Shown: one piece after another, positions 54,488-64,000 of the stretch | Numbering within the stretch: the stretch's first letter is position 1 | Layout: the number at the start of each line of letters is the position of its first letter | Assembly (NCBI GenBank): GCA_018644665.1 | Contig: JABGQA010000104.1 | Location: 94,950 to 158,949 of the forward strand | DNA from: Candidatus Poribacteria bacterium | GTDB lineage: Bacteria; Poribacteria; WGA-4E; GCA-2687025 | Direction: 5' to 3' | DNA: 64,000 nt | The notes under the pieces: generated by a model | What the model was told of the DNA's origin: nothing | The model's database searches: none | The model's input: only the letters and a program-made list of their open reading frames with translations | Program-made: the position numbers and the translations under genes

Positions 54488-55195
54488 ATGTCCGCTCGCG
54501 CGTTGCGCACGCTGCTGATCTTCGCCAGGGAGCCGAACCCGCTCTCGGCGAAAACCCGCCTCGCGCCCATGTTCGACGGCGCGCAGCGCGTGGCGCTGTA
54601 CACGGCGTTCCTTCGCGACGTCGCCGACGCGTCGCGCGATGCGGACTGCGACCGCCGCGTCGTCCTCTGGTCACCTGAGGAAGAGCCGGCGCTGCTCAAC
54701 GACATCTTCGAGGGACACGAGCTCGCCTCTCAGCGCGGCCCGGATCTGGGGAGTCGGATCTCCCACGCCTTTGGCGATGCCTTCGTGGCTCCCGGCGCTA
54801 GCAGTGTCGTCCTGATTGGCTCCGACGCGCCGTTGCTTGGGGGCGAAGCGGTCCGCGAGGCTTGGGACATGCTCGACGAGCGTGACATCGTGCTGACGCC
54901 CAGTCACGACGGAGGCTACTGCCTGATCGGCGCGCGCGCCGAGGTGAGTGACGTCCTCCCGGCGCTCTTCCTCGACATGCGGTGGAGCGAGTCGGACGTC
55001 TTCGCCCAGACGATCCACCGGATCGAGACTCTCATTGGATGCCGGCCCACCACGACTTGCGGCATCCTGCCCATGTGCTACGACATCGACACGCCCCAGG
55101 ACGTTCTGAGGTTCGAAGCGCACCTGCACGCCCTCGACCTCGCGGGTCAGCCGTTACCGCAGCACACCCTCGCCGCGTTGCGGAGCTTGCGATGA
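54488..55195 (+). CDS. TIGR04282-type (DUF2064) glycosyltransferase
   Basis: A 235-residue GT-A-fold protein. It starts RTLLIFAREPNPLSAKTRLAPMFDG and has VVLIGSDAPLLGGEAV (DxD-like SDAP), DIVLTPSHDGGYCLIGA and the terminal YDIDTPQDVLRFEAHL. This family often sits beside a GT2 enzyme, as in arsenosugar-type clusters, though its exact reaction is not established. Its stop overlaps the following GT2 start (ATGA). Confidence 0.9.
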   Translation: MSARALRTLLIFAREPNPLSAKTRLAPMFDGAQRVALYTAFLRDVADASRDADCDRRVVLWSPEEEPALLNDIFEGHELASQRGPDLGSRISHAFGDAFVAPGASSVVLIGSDAPLLGGEAVREAWDMLDERDIVLTPSHDGGYCLIGARAEVSDVLPALFLDMRWSESDVFAQTIHRIETLIGCRPTTTCGILPMCYDIDTPQDVLRFEAHLHALDLAGQPLPQHTLAALRSLR

Positions 55196-55959
55196 CCCAA
55201 CCCGGTACCCGGCCCTTTGTCAGCGCGGTAATCCCGGCCTACAACGAGGAACACGGGGTCGGACGAGTGCTGGGCGACCTGCCAGATAGCGTCGTCGACG
55301 AGGTGATCGTCGTCGACAACGGCAGCACGGATCGCACTGCCTGTGTAGCTCGCGAGCACGGAGCCCGGTTGGCGTCTGAGCATCGGCGGGGGTATGGTCA
55401 GGCGTGTCTTGCGGGCATTCGGGCTCTGAATCCCGCAGCCGATATCGTGGTGTTCCTCGACGCGGACTACAGTGACGATCCGCACGAACTCCCGTCGTTA
55501 CTGACGCCGATCCTGGACGGCCAGGCCGACCTGGTGATCGGCTCGCGCACCCTCGGACGTAGGGAGAAAGGCGCCCTTGCCCCGCAGGCGAGATTTGGCA
55601 ACCGTCTCGCTACATCTCTCATCAGCCGGATATGGGGGGTCGCCTTCACGGACCTCGGCCCGTTCAGGGCCGTCCGGCGCGAAACGCTACGCTCGATGGA
55701 CATGCGTGACACGAACTACGGGTGGACCGTCGAGATGCAGGTGAAGGCCGCCATTCTCCGCGTGAAAACGGTGGAGGTCCCCGTGAGTTACCGCCGTCGG
55801 ATCGGCAAGTCCAAGATCACCGGAACTATCCGAGGGACGCTCGGGGCCGGAATGAAAATCCTTGCGACCATCTGTTACTATTGGGTCGGCGGCGGGCATG
55901 TCGCCGGACGCCACGCCGCGACTTCGCGCGCACGCCACAAACGGGAGCCCATCACATGA
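55192..55959 (+). CDS. Glycosyltransferase family 2 (dolichol-phosphate mannosyltransferase-like)
   Basis: A 255-residue GT-A enzyme: VSAVIPAYNEEHGVGRVL at the N-terminus, VIVVDNGSTDRTACVA and the metal-binding VVFLDADYSDDP. GPFRAVRRETLRSMDM and MQVKAAILRVKTVEVPVSYRRRIGKSKITG match DPM1/GtrB-like lipid-phosphate glycosyltransferases, although no C-terminal membrane helices follow the ICYYWVGGG segment. The ATG overlaps the preceding stop (ATGA) with GGAG just upstream. The stop overlaps the Hsp20 start in the same way. Confidence 0.92.
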   Translation: MTQPGTRPFVSAVIPAYNEEHGVGRVLGDLPDSVVDEVIVVDNGSTDRTACVAREHGARLASEHRRGYGQACLAGIRALNPAADIVVFLDADYSDDPHELPSLLTPILDGQADLVIGSRTLGRREKGALAPQARFGNRLATSLISRIWGVAFTDLGPFRAVRRETLRSMDMRDTNYGWTVEMQVKAAILRVKTVEVPVSYRRRIGKSKITGTIRGTLGAGMKILATICYYWVGGGHVAGRHAATSRARHKREPIT

Positions 55960-56519
55960 AGTACCGCCGTGACCCGTTTGGGAATTTCTTTGAGATTCAG
56001 AAGCAGATCGACCAGATATTCGACGCGTTCATAGAGGGACGAGCGGCCGCCGGCCCGCCTGCGTCGGTGAACCCCGACCAGCAATTCTGGCGCCCGCCGA
56101 TGGATGTGTATGAGGCGGCCGACGCGTTCATAGTGCGGGTAGAGTTGCCCGGCGTGAACCCCGACGACGAGGTCGAGATCGAACTCACCGACAGCGTCCT
56201 CACCATCCGAGGCACGCGACGTGACCGCTCCCGCGAGAAGAAGCAGCACTACCACCTCGCCGAGATCAACTACGGCGGCTTCGAACGCGCCGTGGCGCTT
56301 CCCCAGGCGATCGACGACGACGGCGAACTCACGGCTAACTACGCCGACGGCTTCCTCGAGGTCACGCTGCCGAAGGTGGCCCCGCCCGTAGCGAAGACGA
56401 TCCCCGTGCAGATGGAGCGGCCTGAGCAGCCTAGGACGATCGATGCCGACGAGTCCCAGGAAGGCCCCTCGCTCCCCGGAGGAGACGACGCCGCGTCGCC
56501 CGAGGAGGATGAAGGATGA
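55956..56519 (+). CDS. Hsp20/alpha-crystallin family small heat-shock protein
   Basis: A 187-residue holdase chaperone. The N-terminal 45 residues (KYRRDPFGNFFEIQKQIDQIFDAFIEG) precede the alpha-crystallin domain (about 50-145; WRPPMDVYEAADAFIVRVELPGVNPDDEVEIELTDSVLTIRGTR and the GGFERAVALPQAIDDD motif) and a long acidic tail of about 40 residues ([23 protein letters not shown]). It overlaps both the preceding GT2 gene and the following lon gene by ATGA, so all three are translationally coupled. The acidic tail resembles the acidic start of Lon. Confidence 0.94.
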   Translation: MKYRRDPFGNFFEIQKQIDQIFDAFIEGRAAAGPPASVNPDQQFWRPPMDVYEAADAFIVRVELPGVNPDDEVEIELTDSVLTIRGTRRDRSREKKQHYHLAEINYGGFERAVALPQAIDDDGELTANYADGFLEVTLPKVAPPVAKTIPVQMERPEQPRTIDADESQEGPSLPGGDDAASPEEDEG

Positions 56520-59062
56520 CGACGAAAACCGACGTCGACATCGAAGAGCTTGAGGAAACGGAAGACGCCGAGGAAGCGGAAGAGCTGGAGGAGCCTGCCG
56601 AGCCCGAAGAGCCCCAGGAGGAGATCGATCTCGACGAACTAGCGGAGGAAGCCGAGGACGAGGGGATGCCGCTGCCGGAGATGATGTTCGGCCAGGAGAA
56701 CCCCGACGACGAACCGATGGAGGAGGTCGACCTTCCTGAGGAACTCCCCATCATCGCGATGCGCGGCGGCACGGTGGTCTTCCCAGGCATGCCCCCCACG
56801 CCGCCGTTCATGCCTCCGTATCTCGCCTTCCAGGGCGGCCGGGCGATGTCGGCCGTCGAGGCGGCGATGCGTGACGAGCCGCGCATAGTCGGTCTGATCC
56901 AGTTGAAGGATGATCCGACGGACAAGGCGTTCACGCTCGACGACATCCATCCGATCGGCACGCTCATCTACATCGCCCGATTCCGCAAGGGCGACGAGGG
57001 CGCGTTTCTCTTGGTCCAGGGCCGCGCGCGCATCCGCATCCTCGAGTTCACGCAGCAGGACCCGTATATCACCGCGCGCGTCGAGTCCCTGACTGATCTG
57101 GTGCTCGAAGACGTGGAGATGGAGGCGCTGAAGAGGTCCGTACGCTCGCAGTTCGGCGAGATGGCCAAGCTCTCCGGGAACCATCAGGAAGAGATAGCGG
57201 AACTGGCCGACCACATCGAGCATCCAGGGCACCTGGCCGACTTCGTCGCGACGTTGACCGAGTTCAAGTCCGAGCAGAAGCAGGACCTCCTCGGAACCCT
57301 CAACGTGACGGAGCGCCTGCGCAAACTGGGGCAGATGCTCGCTCGCGAGGTGAACGTGCTGGCGGTCGGGGCCGAGATCCAGTCGCAGGCGCAGGAGGAA
57401 CTCAGCAAGGATCAGCGCGAGTACGTGCTGCGCCAGCAACTCAAACAGATACGCAAGGAACTCGGCGAGGAGGAAGACCAGTCCGCGGAGATCGACGAAC
57501 TCCGGGAGCGGCTGGCAGAAGCAAGCCTCCCCGAAGAGGCGCACAAGGCCACCACGCGCGAGCTGGATCGACTCGCTCGCATGCCCACCGCTGCTGCGGA
57601 GTACACGGTCTCGCGGACGTATATCGAGACGATCCTCGAACTGCCCTGGCACGAGGCCACTGAGGACAACCACGACATCAAGGCGGCTTCCGACGTCCTC
57701 GATGAGGACCACTTCGGGCTGAACAAGGTCAAGGAGCGCATCGTCGAGTACCTCGCCGTGCGCAAGCTCAAGGCGAACATGCGTGGGCCGATCCTGTGCT
57801 TCGTCGGCCCGCCGGGTGTCGGTAAGACATCGCTCGGGCGGTCGATCGCGCGCGCGCTGGGACGCAAGTTCATCAGGATGTCCCTTGGCGGGCTGCGGGA
57901 CGAGGCCGAGATTCGCGGACACAGGCGCACGTACATCGGTTCGCTGCCCGGGCGGATCATCCAGAACCTGCGCACTGCGAACTCGAACAATCCGGTCTTC
58001 ATGCTCGACGAGGTGGACAAGCTCGGAAGCGACTTCCGCGGCGACCCGGCATCGGCGCTCCTGGAAGTGCTCGACCCCGAGCAGAACCACACGTTCACCG
58101 ACCACTACCTCGACATTCCATTCGACCTGTCGAGGGTGATGTTCATCGCCACCGCGAACATGATGGACTCAATCCCCGCGCCGCTGCTGGATCGCATGGA
58201 GGTCATCACGATCGCCGGCTACACGCCGGAGGAGAAGATCGCCATCGCCCGGCAGTACCTCGTCCCGAAACAGACCGAGGAGCACGGTCTGACAGCCGAG
58301 CAAGCAGACATCGACGACGGGGCCCTGGCCCGCGTCGTGAAGGAGTACACACGCGAGGCGGGCGTCCGCAACCTTGAACGCGAAGTCGGCTCCGTCGTGC
58401 GCAAGATCGCGCTGAAGGTCGCGCAAGAGGACGCCGAACTCGTCAAGGTCACCTCCGACGATATCCCGGAACACCTCGGCCCGCCGAAGATCATCGAGGA
58501 ACTGGCCGAGCGCGTCGACGAGCCGGGCATCGTCACCGGTCTGGCGTGGACGCCCAGCGGCGGCGACATCCTGTTCATCGAGGCGACCAAGATGCCCGGT
58601 AAGGGCGTCATGAACATCACCGGAAGCCTGAGCGACGTGATGAAGGAATCCGCGCAGGCGGCGCTGAGCTACGTTCGCTCCAACGCCGGCAGTCTGGGAG
58701 TCGACTCGGAGATGTTCGAGAAGAACGACTTCCACATACACGTCCCGGCGGGCGCGGTGCCGAAGGACGGACCCTCGGCGGGAGTGGCCATGACCACTGC
58801 GATCGCGTCGCTGGTCATGGGCCGGAAGCTCAAGTCGTATCTGGCGATCACCGGCGAGGTGACGCTGCGCGGGAAGGTGCTGCCGGTGGGCGGCATCAAG
58901 GAGAAGTCGCTCGCGGCCAAGCGCGCGGGTGTGAAGACGGTGATTCTCCCCGCACAGAACGAGAAGGATCTCGCGGAACTCACTGACGCGGAGCGGGAGG
59001 GGCTGACGTTCATCCTCGCCGCATCGGTGTCGGACGCGATGGACGCGGCGCTGGAGGCGTAG
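56516..59062 (+). CDS. lon: ATP-dependent protease Lon, with an acidic N-terminal extension
   Basis: An 848-residue LonA protease. Residues 1-75 are an extension of mostly Glu/Asp ([20 protein letters not shown] onward), absent from typical Lon proteins. LON domain about 76-270, coiled coil to about 400, AAA+ module with Walker A GPPGVGKT at 431-438 and [13 protein letters not shown], and C-terminal protease with Ser754 ([10 protein letters not shown]) and Lys797 ([11 protein letters not shown]), spaced by 43 residues as in E. coli Lon. The ATG overlaps the Hsp20 stop. It degrades misfolded proteins in the cytoplasm; the chaperone-protease coupling suggests a stress operon. hisF begins 2 bases downstream. 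Confidence 0.97.
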   Translation: MTTKTDVDIEELEETEDAEEAEELEEPAEPEEPQEEIDLDELAEEAEDEGMPLPEMMFGQENPDDEPMEEVDLPEELPIIAMRGGTVVFPGMPPTPPFMPPYLAFQGGRAMSAVEAAMRDEPRIVGLIQLKDDPTDKAFTLDDIHPIGTLIYIARFRKGDEGAFLLVQGRARIRILEFTQQDPYITARVESLTDLVLEDVEMEALKRSVRSQFGEMAKLSGNHQEEIAELADHIEHPGHLADFVATLTEFKSEQKQDLLGTLNVTERLRKLGQMLAREVNVLAVGAEIQSQAQEELSKDQREYVLRQQLKQIRKELGEEEDQSAEIDELRERLAEASLPEEAHKATTRELDRLARMPTAAAEYTVSRTYIETILELPWHEATEDNHDIKAASDVLDEDHFGLNKVKERIVEYLAVRKLKANMRGPILCFVGPPGVGKTSLGRSIARALGRKFIRMSLGGLRDEAEIRGHRRTYIGSLPGRIIQNLRTANSNNPVFMLDEVDKLGSDFRGDPASALLEVLDPEQNHTFTDHYLDIPFDLSRVMFIATANMMDSIPAPLLDRMEVITIAGYTPEEKIAIARQYLVPKQTEEHGLTAEQADIDDGALARVVKEYTREAGVRNLEREVGSVVRKIALKVAQEDAELVKVTSDDIPEHLGPPKIIEELAERVDEPGIVTGLAWTPSGGDILFIEATKMPGKGVMNITGSLSDVMKESAQAALSYVRSNAGSLGVDSEMFEKNDFHIHVPAGAVPKDGPSAGVAMTTAIASLVMGRKLKSYLAITGEVTLRGKVLPVGGIKEKSLAAKRAGVKTVILPAQNEKDLAELTDAEREGLTFILAASVSDAMDAALEA

Positions 59063-59064
59063 CA

Positions 59065-59820
59065 TTGCTCGCGAAACGCATCATCCCCTGCCTCGACGTC
59101 AAGCTGGGGCGAGTCGTCAAGGGCGTGAACTTCGTCGGCCTCCAAGACGCAGGCGATCCCGTCGAAGCCGCGGAGATGTACGACAAGCAGGGCGCCGACG
59201 AGTTGGTCTTCCTCGACATCACGGCGTCCCATGAAGAGCGCGACATCATCCTCGATATCGTGAGCCGCACGGCGGAGCAGTGCTTCATGCCGCTCACCGT
59301 GGGCGGCGGCGTGCGCGTGGTGGAGGACATCCGTCGCCTTCTGAACTTCGGGGCCGACAAGGTGTCGATGAATACCGCCGCCGTGCTGAACCCGGACATG
59401 GTCGCGGCCGCGTCGGCTGCGGTGGGATGCCAATGTATCGTCGTCGCGATCGACGCCAAGGGCCGCGGGGACGGCACGTGGGAGGTCTACACGCACGGAG
59501 GGCGTAAGCCGACGGGCATCGACGCGGTCGAGTGGGCACAACGCGTAGCGGAACTCGGCGCGGGTGAGATACTGCTGACCAGCATGGACGCCGACGGCAC
59601 CAAGGACGGCTACGACATCCCCATCACACGGGCGATATCGGAAGCCGTGACGATCCCTGTGATCGCGTCGGGCGGCGCGGGCAGTCTGGAGCATCTCCGC
59701 GAAGCCTTGGACGAGGGGAAGGCGGACGCTGCGCTCGCCGCGTCCATATTCCACTACAAAGAGCACACGGTGCAGGACGCCAAGGACTACCTGCGCGAGC
59801 ATGGCGTGTGCGTCCGCTAA
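59065..59820 (+). CDS. hisF: Imidazole glycerol phosphate synthase subunit HisF
   Basis: A 251-residue (beta/alpha)8 cyclase of histidine biosynthesis that uses ammonia from HisH. Catalytic Asp11 ([15 protein letters not shown]) and Asp130 ([10 protein letters not shown]) are intact, along with phosphate-binding GGG and ASGGAGS loops. The start is a TTG at 59065, with GGAGG eight bases upstream and inside the lon 3' end. No other his gene lies in the window, so hisF is detached from the biosynthetic cluster and appears to be read through from lon. Confidence 0.95.
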   Translation: MLAKRIIPCLDVKLGRVVKGVNFVGLQDAGDPVEAAEMYDKQGADELVFLDITASHEERDIILDIVSRTAEQCFMPLTVGGGVRVVEDIRRLLNFGADKVSMNTAAVLNPDMVAAASAAVGCQCIVVAIDAKGRGDGTWEVYTHGGRKPTGIDAVEWAQRVAELGAGEILLTSMDADGTKDGYDIPITRAISEAVTIPVIASGGAGSLEHLREALDEGKADAALAASIFHYKEHTVQDAKDYLREHGVCVR

Positions 59821-59917
59821 CCCGGCCGCCGTATGGCGCGCAGTAGGGCGGCCTCGCGCGGGGGCGGTCCAACGGCAACACTGGGCGCGTCGCATCCCTG
59901 GTCATGACGAGTCAGCC

Positions 59918-60955
59918 GTGAGCCCTCCCCAGAACTCGCTCGCCCTTTTCCGCGCGCTCCCCAAGATCGAACTGCACGTCCATCTCGAGGGCGCGATCCG
60001 GCCGAGCACGGTCGAGGAGCTAGCCCACCGTTTCGACGCCTCTTTCCGCATCGCGGATTGGGAGTGGACGCGCCCCGGCTTCCGGTACGACGATCTGTCC
60101 GACTTCGTGGCGACGATGCGGCGCATGCTGAACATGGCGCTGAACGAGGTGGACGACTACGCTCGATCCACGCACGAACTCCTGCACGACCTTGCCGACG
60201 AGAACGTCCGCTACGCTGAACCGAGCGTCAGCATGAATCGCCTCGCTCGCATGGATCTGGACATGGGCGACGTGCTCCGCGCGATCGACGATGCGCGACT
60301 ACGCGCCGAGGCCGAACGCGACGTCCGCGCCGGGATCATCATCGCGTTCGGTCGCGAGGGCGACCTCCAGATCGCCGAGGAGTGCGTGAAGCTTTTCGCG
60401 GAGTGGCGCGCACACGGGGTGGTCGGCATCGACCTGCACGGCGACGAGAGCGCGGGGCCGGCGGCGCCTTACGCCGACGTGTATCGCGCCGCGCGAGACG
60501 CGGGCCTCGGCCTACGCGCGCACGCTGGCGAGGGCATGGGCGCGGACAGCGTGTGGGAGGTCGTTCGGTCACTGGATGTGTCGCGCATCGCGCACGGCGT
60601 CCGCGCGATCGAGGACGAGCGGTTGGTCGACTACCTGTCTGAACACGGCATCACCCTCGACATCTGCCCGGCGAGCAACGTCAAGCTACGCGTCGCTCCT
60701 TCCGTCGCCGAACACCCTATCCGCGCCCTGTACGATCGTGGCGTGCCGGTGACCGTCAGCACGGACGACCCGTTGATGTTCATGGTGACCATGTCGGACG
60801 AGTACGCCGCGCTCGCGGAGCATCTCGGCTTCACGCTGGAGGAGCTGAAGGGCATCACGCTGAACGCGGTAGACGCTGCGTTCCTACCCGACGACGCCAA
60901 ACGCGGACTGCGCGCGACGGTGATGGTTGGCCACGCCGTGCGGCACACGCGATAG
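59918..60955 (+). CDS. add: Adenosine deaminase family protein
   Basis: A 345-residue TIM-barrel hydrolase with HVHLEGA (metal-binding HxH), RAHAGEGMGADSVWE, the metal His in RIAHGVRAIED and TDDPLMFMVT (metal Asp). It converts adenosine to inosine, or acts on adenine or a related aminopurine. Start: GTG 59918 is chosen because the conserved segment (LALFRALPKIELHVHLEG) begins right after it; there is an in-frame ATG at 59801, but it lies inside hisF and reads unlike the family. No strong SD is visible at either. Purine salvage is the likely role. Confidence 0.92.
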   Translation: MSPPQNSLALFRALPKIELHVHLEGAIRPSTVEELAHRFDASFRIADWEWTRPGFRYDDLSDFVATMRRMLNMALNEVDDYARSTHELLHDLADENVRYAEPSVSMNRLARMDLDMGDVLRAIDDARLRAEAERDVRAGIIIAFGREGDLQIAEECVKLFAEWRAHGVVGIDLHGDESAGPAAPYADVYRAARDAGLGLRAHAGEGMGADSVWEVVRSLDVSRIAHGVRAIEDERLVDYLSEHGITLDICPASNVKLRVAPSVAEHPIRALYDRGVPVTVSTDDPLMFMVTMSDEYAALAEHLGFTLEELKGITLNAVDAAFLPDDAKRGLRATVMVGHAVRHTR

Positions 60956-61087
60956 GCGGCGCGGTGGAGGCGAGCCCGCGCCGCCCGCCTGTGGCCACTA
61001 CCCGCCATCTCACGTATCCTGCCCAACGAGGTAGACCGCCACCGAGTCCATCGCCCCTCGCACGGACACGGCGCCAGAGCCACGCCT

Positions 61088-63028
61088 ATGCCCAAAGACC
61101 ACGCCCCGACACCCGTACGGGGTCGCGCCATCTGGCTGGGTCTCATCCTGATTCTGGCGAATTGCTACTGGACCGTCTATCTGGAGGCGATCTGGTACGC
61201 GTGGCCTACCGACGCGGTCCCGTTCTCCACGGTCATCGTGCTCGTTTTCGTCCTCAGTCTCGTGAACGCTCACCTGTCGAAGTACAGGCCGGCGCTCGCC
61301 CTCAACTACGGCGAGCTGATCACGGTGTACGTCATGGCGTCGCTGTCCTCAGCCATCGCGAACTGGAACATGCTCGCCGGGGCAGTGCCAGTCGCCGGGC
61401 ACGCGTACTGGTTCGCTACGCCTGAGAACGACTGGCGCGGTCTCATCTGGCGCCACCTGCCGTCGTGGCTTACGGTCTCCGATCCGGCGGTGCTGCGGGA
61501 CTACTACGGCGGTGACTCCACGTTCTTCACGCTGCGACACATGGCGGGATGGGCCCCGCCGATCCTTGCGTGGACGGTGTTCTCCACCGCGCTCTTCGGT
61601 TCCATGGCTCTGTTGTGTGTTCTGCTTCGGAAGCAGTGGACGGAGCGTGAGCGTCTCACATTCCCGGTAGTTCAGATGCCGCTGCAGCTTATGAACGCGC
61701 GGTCCGGGTTCTTTCGGTCACGGCTGATGTGGGTCGGCTTCGCTCTGTCGGCGACGATAGTGATCGTGAACGCCATCCACTTCTACTATCCGGCCGCGCC
61801 GCACATCCCGGTCAAGCGACAGCACATCGACCACCTGTTCGCGCGGAAGCCGTGGAGCGCCATCGCGCCCATCAAGATCTCGTTCTACCCGTTCATGATC
61901 GGGCTTGGTTTCCTGATGCCGCTTGATCTGTGCTTCTCCGCGTGGGTGTTCTATCTGCTCGGGAAGGCACAACTCGTCGCGATCACCGCCGCGGGCGTCC
62001 GGCTGAGCGGCCGATACCCGTACTTCCGGGAACAGTCGTTCGGGGCGGTGGTCGCCGTATGCGTCGTGAGTGTCTGGGTCGGGAGAGATCACTTCCGCGA
62101 GGCGCTGCGTAGCGTGTTCGTCACGCGCCGCGCTGACGGCCTCGCCCGTGCCGACACCGGCGAGGCGATCACGTATCGCACGGCGTTGATCGGCATCGCT
62201 GTCTGCTTCGCGCTCCTACTCGCCTTCTGTATCCGCATGGGCATGTCCGCGTGGTTCGCCGTGCCCTACCTCCTCATCATGTACGTGCTGGCAGTCGTCA
62301 TTACGCGCGTGCGGGCCGAACTCGGCATGCCCGTGCACGACTTCGAGGGACTCGAGCCACGGACCACGCTGTTGACGATGACCGGCACCGCGAGGGCGGG
62401 CGCCGGGAACCTGACGGCCGTGGCCCTGCTCTTATGGGCCGAGACGGGAGACTACAACCCACACCCGATGCCGCATCACCTCGAAGGCCTGCACATGATG
62501 GCTCGGGCCGGTGGGAACCGTCGTCGGTTCCTCATGGCTGCCCTGCTCGCCGTCGTTGTCAGTTCCGTGCTGTGTTTCGTGGCGTCGCTGGACATGTACT
62601 ACGATATCGGCGCTATCACCGGCCGAGATGCCGGCGTTATGACGCGCTGGTATGGCGAGGCGCCATACGCCCGGCTGCAGGCACAGTTGACCCATCCGAC
62701 GGATCCTGACGTCCCGGCGGCCGCGTTCATGGGGTTCGGAGCGGTTGTGGGGTTCGCGCTCATGGCGCTCCGCATGCGGTTCATCTGGTGGCCATTCCAC
62801 ACGCTGGGGTACATCCTGGCGAGCAGTTGGGCCATGTACAACCTGTGGACATGCGTCCTGATCAGTTGGGCCCTGAAACTCGCGATCATCAGACAGGGCG
62901 GGCTTAAGGCGTATCACCGGGCGATGCCGTTCTTCTGGGGGCTCATCCTGGGCGACTTCGTTGTCGGCGGCGCGCTGCTTGGGGCTGCGGTGATCTTCGA
63001 TGTGCGGGTGTACATCTTCTACCTGTGA
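61088..63028 (+). CDS. DUF6785-type polytopic membrane protein
   Basis: A 646-residue membrane protein with about 14 hydrophobic segments: AIWLGLILILANCYWTVYLEAI, VIVLVFVLSLVNAHL, LITVYVMASLSSAIANWNMLAGAVP, ILAWTVFSTALFGSMALLCVLL, TLTFPVVQMPLQLMN-type loop, and MSAWFAVPYLLIMYVLAVVITRVRAELGMPVHDFEG in the middle, with a C-terminal TM pair. It matches the DUF6785/DUF6784 proteins seen in Planctomycetes and Poribacteria-like genomes, related in pattern to the oligopeptide transporter family. Function is unproven; transport of a sugar or peptide is likely. It follows adenosine deaminase and precedes the TIM-barrel gene on the same strand. Confidence 0.82.
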   Translation: MPKDHAPTPVRGRAIWLGLILILANCYWTVYLEAIWYAWPTDAVPFSTVIVLVFVLSLVNAHLSKYRPALALNYGELITVYVMASLSSAIANWNMLAGAVPVAGHAYWFATPENDWRGLIWRHLPSWLTVSDPAVLRDYYGGDSTFFTLRHMAGWAPPILAWTVFSTALFGSMALLCVLLRKQWTERERLTFPVVQMPLQLMNARSGFFRSRLMWVGFALSATIVIVNAIHFYYPAAPHIPVKRQHIDHLFARKPWSAIAPIKISFYPFMIGLGFLMPLDLCFSAWVFYLLGKAQLVAITAAGVRLSGRYPYFREQSFGAVVAVCVVSVWVGRDHFREALRSVFVTRRADGLARADTGEAITYRTALIGIAVCFALLLAFCIRMGMSAWFAVPYLLIMYVLAVVITRVRAELGMPVHDFEGLEPRTTLLTMTGTARAGAGNLTAVALLLWAETGDYNPHPMPHHLEGLHMMARAGGNRRRFLMAALLAVVVSSVLCFVASLDMYYDIGAITGRDAGVMTRWYGEAPYARLQAQLTHPTDPDVPAAAFMGFGAVVGFALMALRMRFIWWPFHTLGYILASSWAMYNLWTCVLISWALKLAIIRQGGLKAYHRAMPFFWGLILGDFVVGGALLGAAVIFDVRVYIFYL

Positions 63029-63221
63029 GGGCCCCCTCGCCCAGGGCACGCGAGGCCCGTGCGGGCAGATATCCCGGCCTGAATCCAGCGCATTCCGTGA
63101 CAGCGCGGTTCCCTGCGCCGCCACTGCCGGAGCCTACTCGGGTCGCGGTACGCCGTCACGCGGGAGGCGGAGGCCGTGATACACTACGCTGCGACACCCC
63201 GCCATCCAATGGGAGCGACAC

Positions 63222-64000
63222 ATGGCGTTTACGTTGGGCGTTCTGACGGACGAGATCAGCGAAGACCTCCAGGAAGCGATTGATATCGCCAAAAGCTGGG
63301 GTATCGACCATATCGAGTTGCACAGCGCCTGGGGGGCGAACGTCTGCGACCTGTCGGACGCCGACCTCAGCCGCGCGCTTCGCATCGTCCGTGGGAGCGA
63401 AGTCACCGTTACGGTCATCGACGCGCTCACGCTCCGCTGTAGCCTCGACAACGACGACGAATACGCACAGCACATGAGGCATATGCGCCGGTCGATCGAG
63501 ATCGCACCCCTCTTCGACGCGAGCATCGTCCGCCTGTTCTCGTTTTGGAAAGAGGACGAGATGACGGACGAGAAATGGGAGCGCGTCTTCGAGAAGCTCG
63601 AGCTACCCATACGCATCGCGGAGGCCGAGGGCGTGACGATCGGCTTCGAGAACGTGTCCTCCGGCAACATCGGCACGAGCCAGGATCTCGAACGCCTGTT
63701 CGGCCACTTCGACTCGCCCGCGCTCAAGCTCATCTGGGACCCGGGCAACGCGCTCGCAGCCGGCGACGACCGTTCGGCCGCTGACGGCTACGCGGCGGTG
63801 CGCGACCACGTCGTGAACGTGCACGTGAAGGACGCCGGCTTCATCGATGGCAAGCGCCACTGGTTGCCCATCGGCGCGGGTGACGTGGACTACCTCGAGC
63901 TCTTCCTCGCGCTCGCGGAAGACGAGTACGACGGCGTCGTCGCGCTGGAAACGCACTACCGCCCCGAGAGCGGGAGCCGCATCGAAGGCTCGCGAGAATC
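63222..64000 (+). CDS. Sugar phosphate isomerase/epimerase family TIM-barrel protein (cut by window edge)
   Basis: An AP-endonuclease-2 family (xylose isomerase-like) protein; the first 259 residues are present and the frame is still open at the right edge. Metal-site residues are E143 (TIGFENV), D173 (LIWDPGNA), H201 (VNVHVKD) and E243 (ALETHYRP), so the fold is nearly complete. ATG 63222 has GGGAG seven bases upstream, and an upstream TGATACACT (63178-63185) may be an extended -10. Family members isomerise or epimerise sugars and cyclitols such as inosose. With DUF6785 just upstream it could form a sugar uptake and catabolism pair (inference). Confidence 0.93.
   Translation, partial: MAFTLGVLTDEISEDLQEAIDIAKSWGIDHIELHSAWGANVCDLSDADLSRALRIVRGSEVTVTVIDALTLRCSLDNDDEYAQHMRHMRRSIEIAPLFDASIVRLFSFWKEDEMTDEKWERVFEKLELPIRIAEAEGVTIGFENVSSGNIGTSQDLERLFGHFDSPALKLIWDPGNALAAGDDRSAADGYAAVRDHVVNVHVKDAGFIDGKRHWLPIGAGDVDYLELFLALAEDEYDGVVALETHYRPESGSRIEGSRE

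Overview
The window is a high-GC bacterial chromosome segment with short intergenic gaps, good Shine-Dalgarno (SD) sites, ATG/GTG/TTG starts and sigma70-like promoters. Gene content mixes conserved housekeeping genes (rho, rpmE, prfA, prmC, gatC/A/B, serS, rlmN, murJ, lon, hisF, four tRNAs) with a catabolic and secretory complement: phytanoyl-CoA-type dioxygenase, PmoA-like protein, GH9 and GH43-like proteins, sulfatase, PhoPQ-activated-protein family, TolB/PQQ-type beta-propellers and a DUF6785-type membrane protein. That mixture recalls uncultured lineages such as Candidatus Poribacteria, Latescibacterota or their relatives. The placement is inference from gene content only.

Layout: 1-2.3 kb holds a histidine kinase (cut by the left edge) and its NtrC-type regulator. 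2.3-6.2 kb is a four-gene operon read leftwards (PmoA-like, methyltransferase, PhyH dioxygenase, five-bladed propeller) behind a clear promoter. 6.9-15.2 kb is loosely packed accessory DNA: a dehydrogenase, a TolB-like propeller, a decayed Kelch gene, an SGNH hydrolase, a PhoPQ-activated-like hydrolase, an 87-residue unknown protein, a nitrilase and an FMN reductase-like protein. 15.3-20 kb is a tight trio of two exported PQQ-type propellers and an adenylate-forming enzyme. 20-22.1 kb carries a tandem pair of TolB-like propellers, one with a frameshift in a six-G run.

22.2-26.7 kb is the translation/termination block rho-rpmE-chrA-prfA-prmC. 27.3-35 kb has a GH9 protein, a lactonase, a small lipoprotein, a MetE-like protein, a sugar nucleotidyltransferase and murJ. 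35.2-43.9 kb has a HEAT-repeat lipoprotein, rlmN, the gatC-gatA-gatB set with two extra small genes inserted, an HtrA-like protease and a Yip1 protein. 44.5-50 kb has a crystallin-fold protein, a compact two-gene ABC exporter, a sulfatase and an MBL-like protein. 50.2-50.8 kb is a divergent tRNA cluster (Gln, Gln / Val, Asp), followed by serS and a free-standing LON-domain protein.

53.2-59.8 kb is a co-directional chain of three glycosyltransferases, Hsp20, Lon and HisF, joined mostly by ATGA overlaps. Adenosine deaminase, a DUF6785-type membrane protein and a TIM-barrel sugar isomerase (cut by the right edge) close the window. No insertion sequences, prophage, CRISPR or defence islands were seen. 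The most unusual features are the propeller/adenylation operon, the glycosyltransferase-Hsp20-Lon chain, the inserts in the gat operon, the four-motif crystallin protein, the abbreviated ABC permease and a recurrent TGCTAgaAT promoter box.
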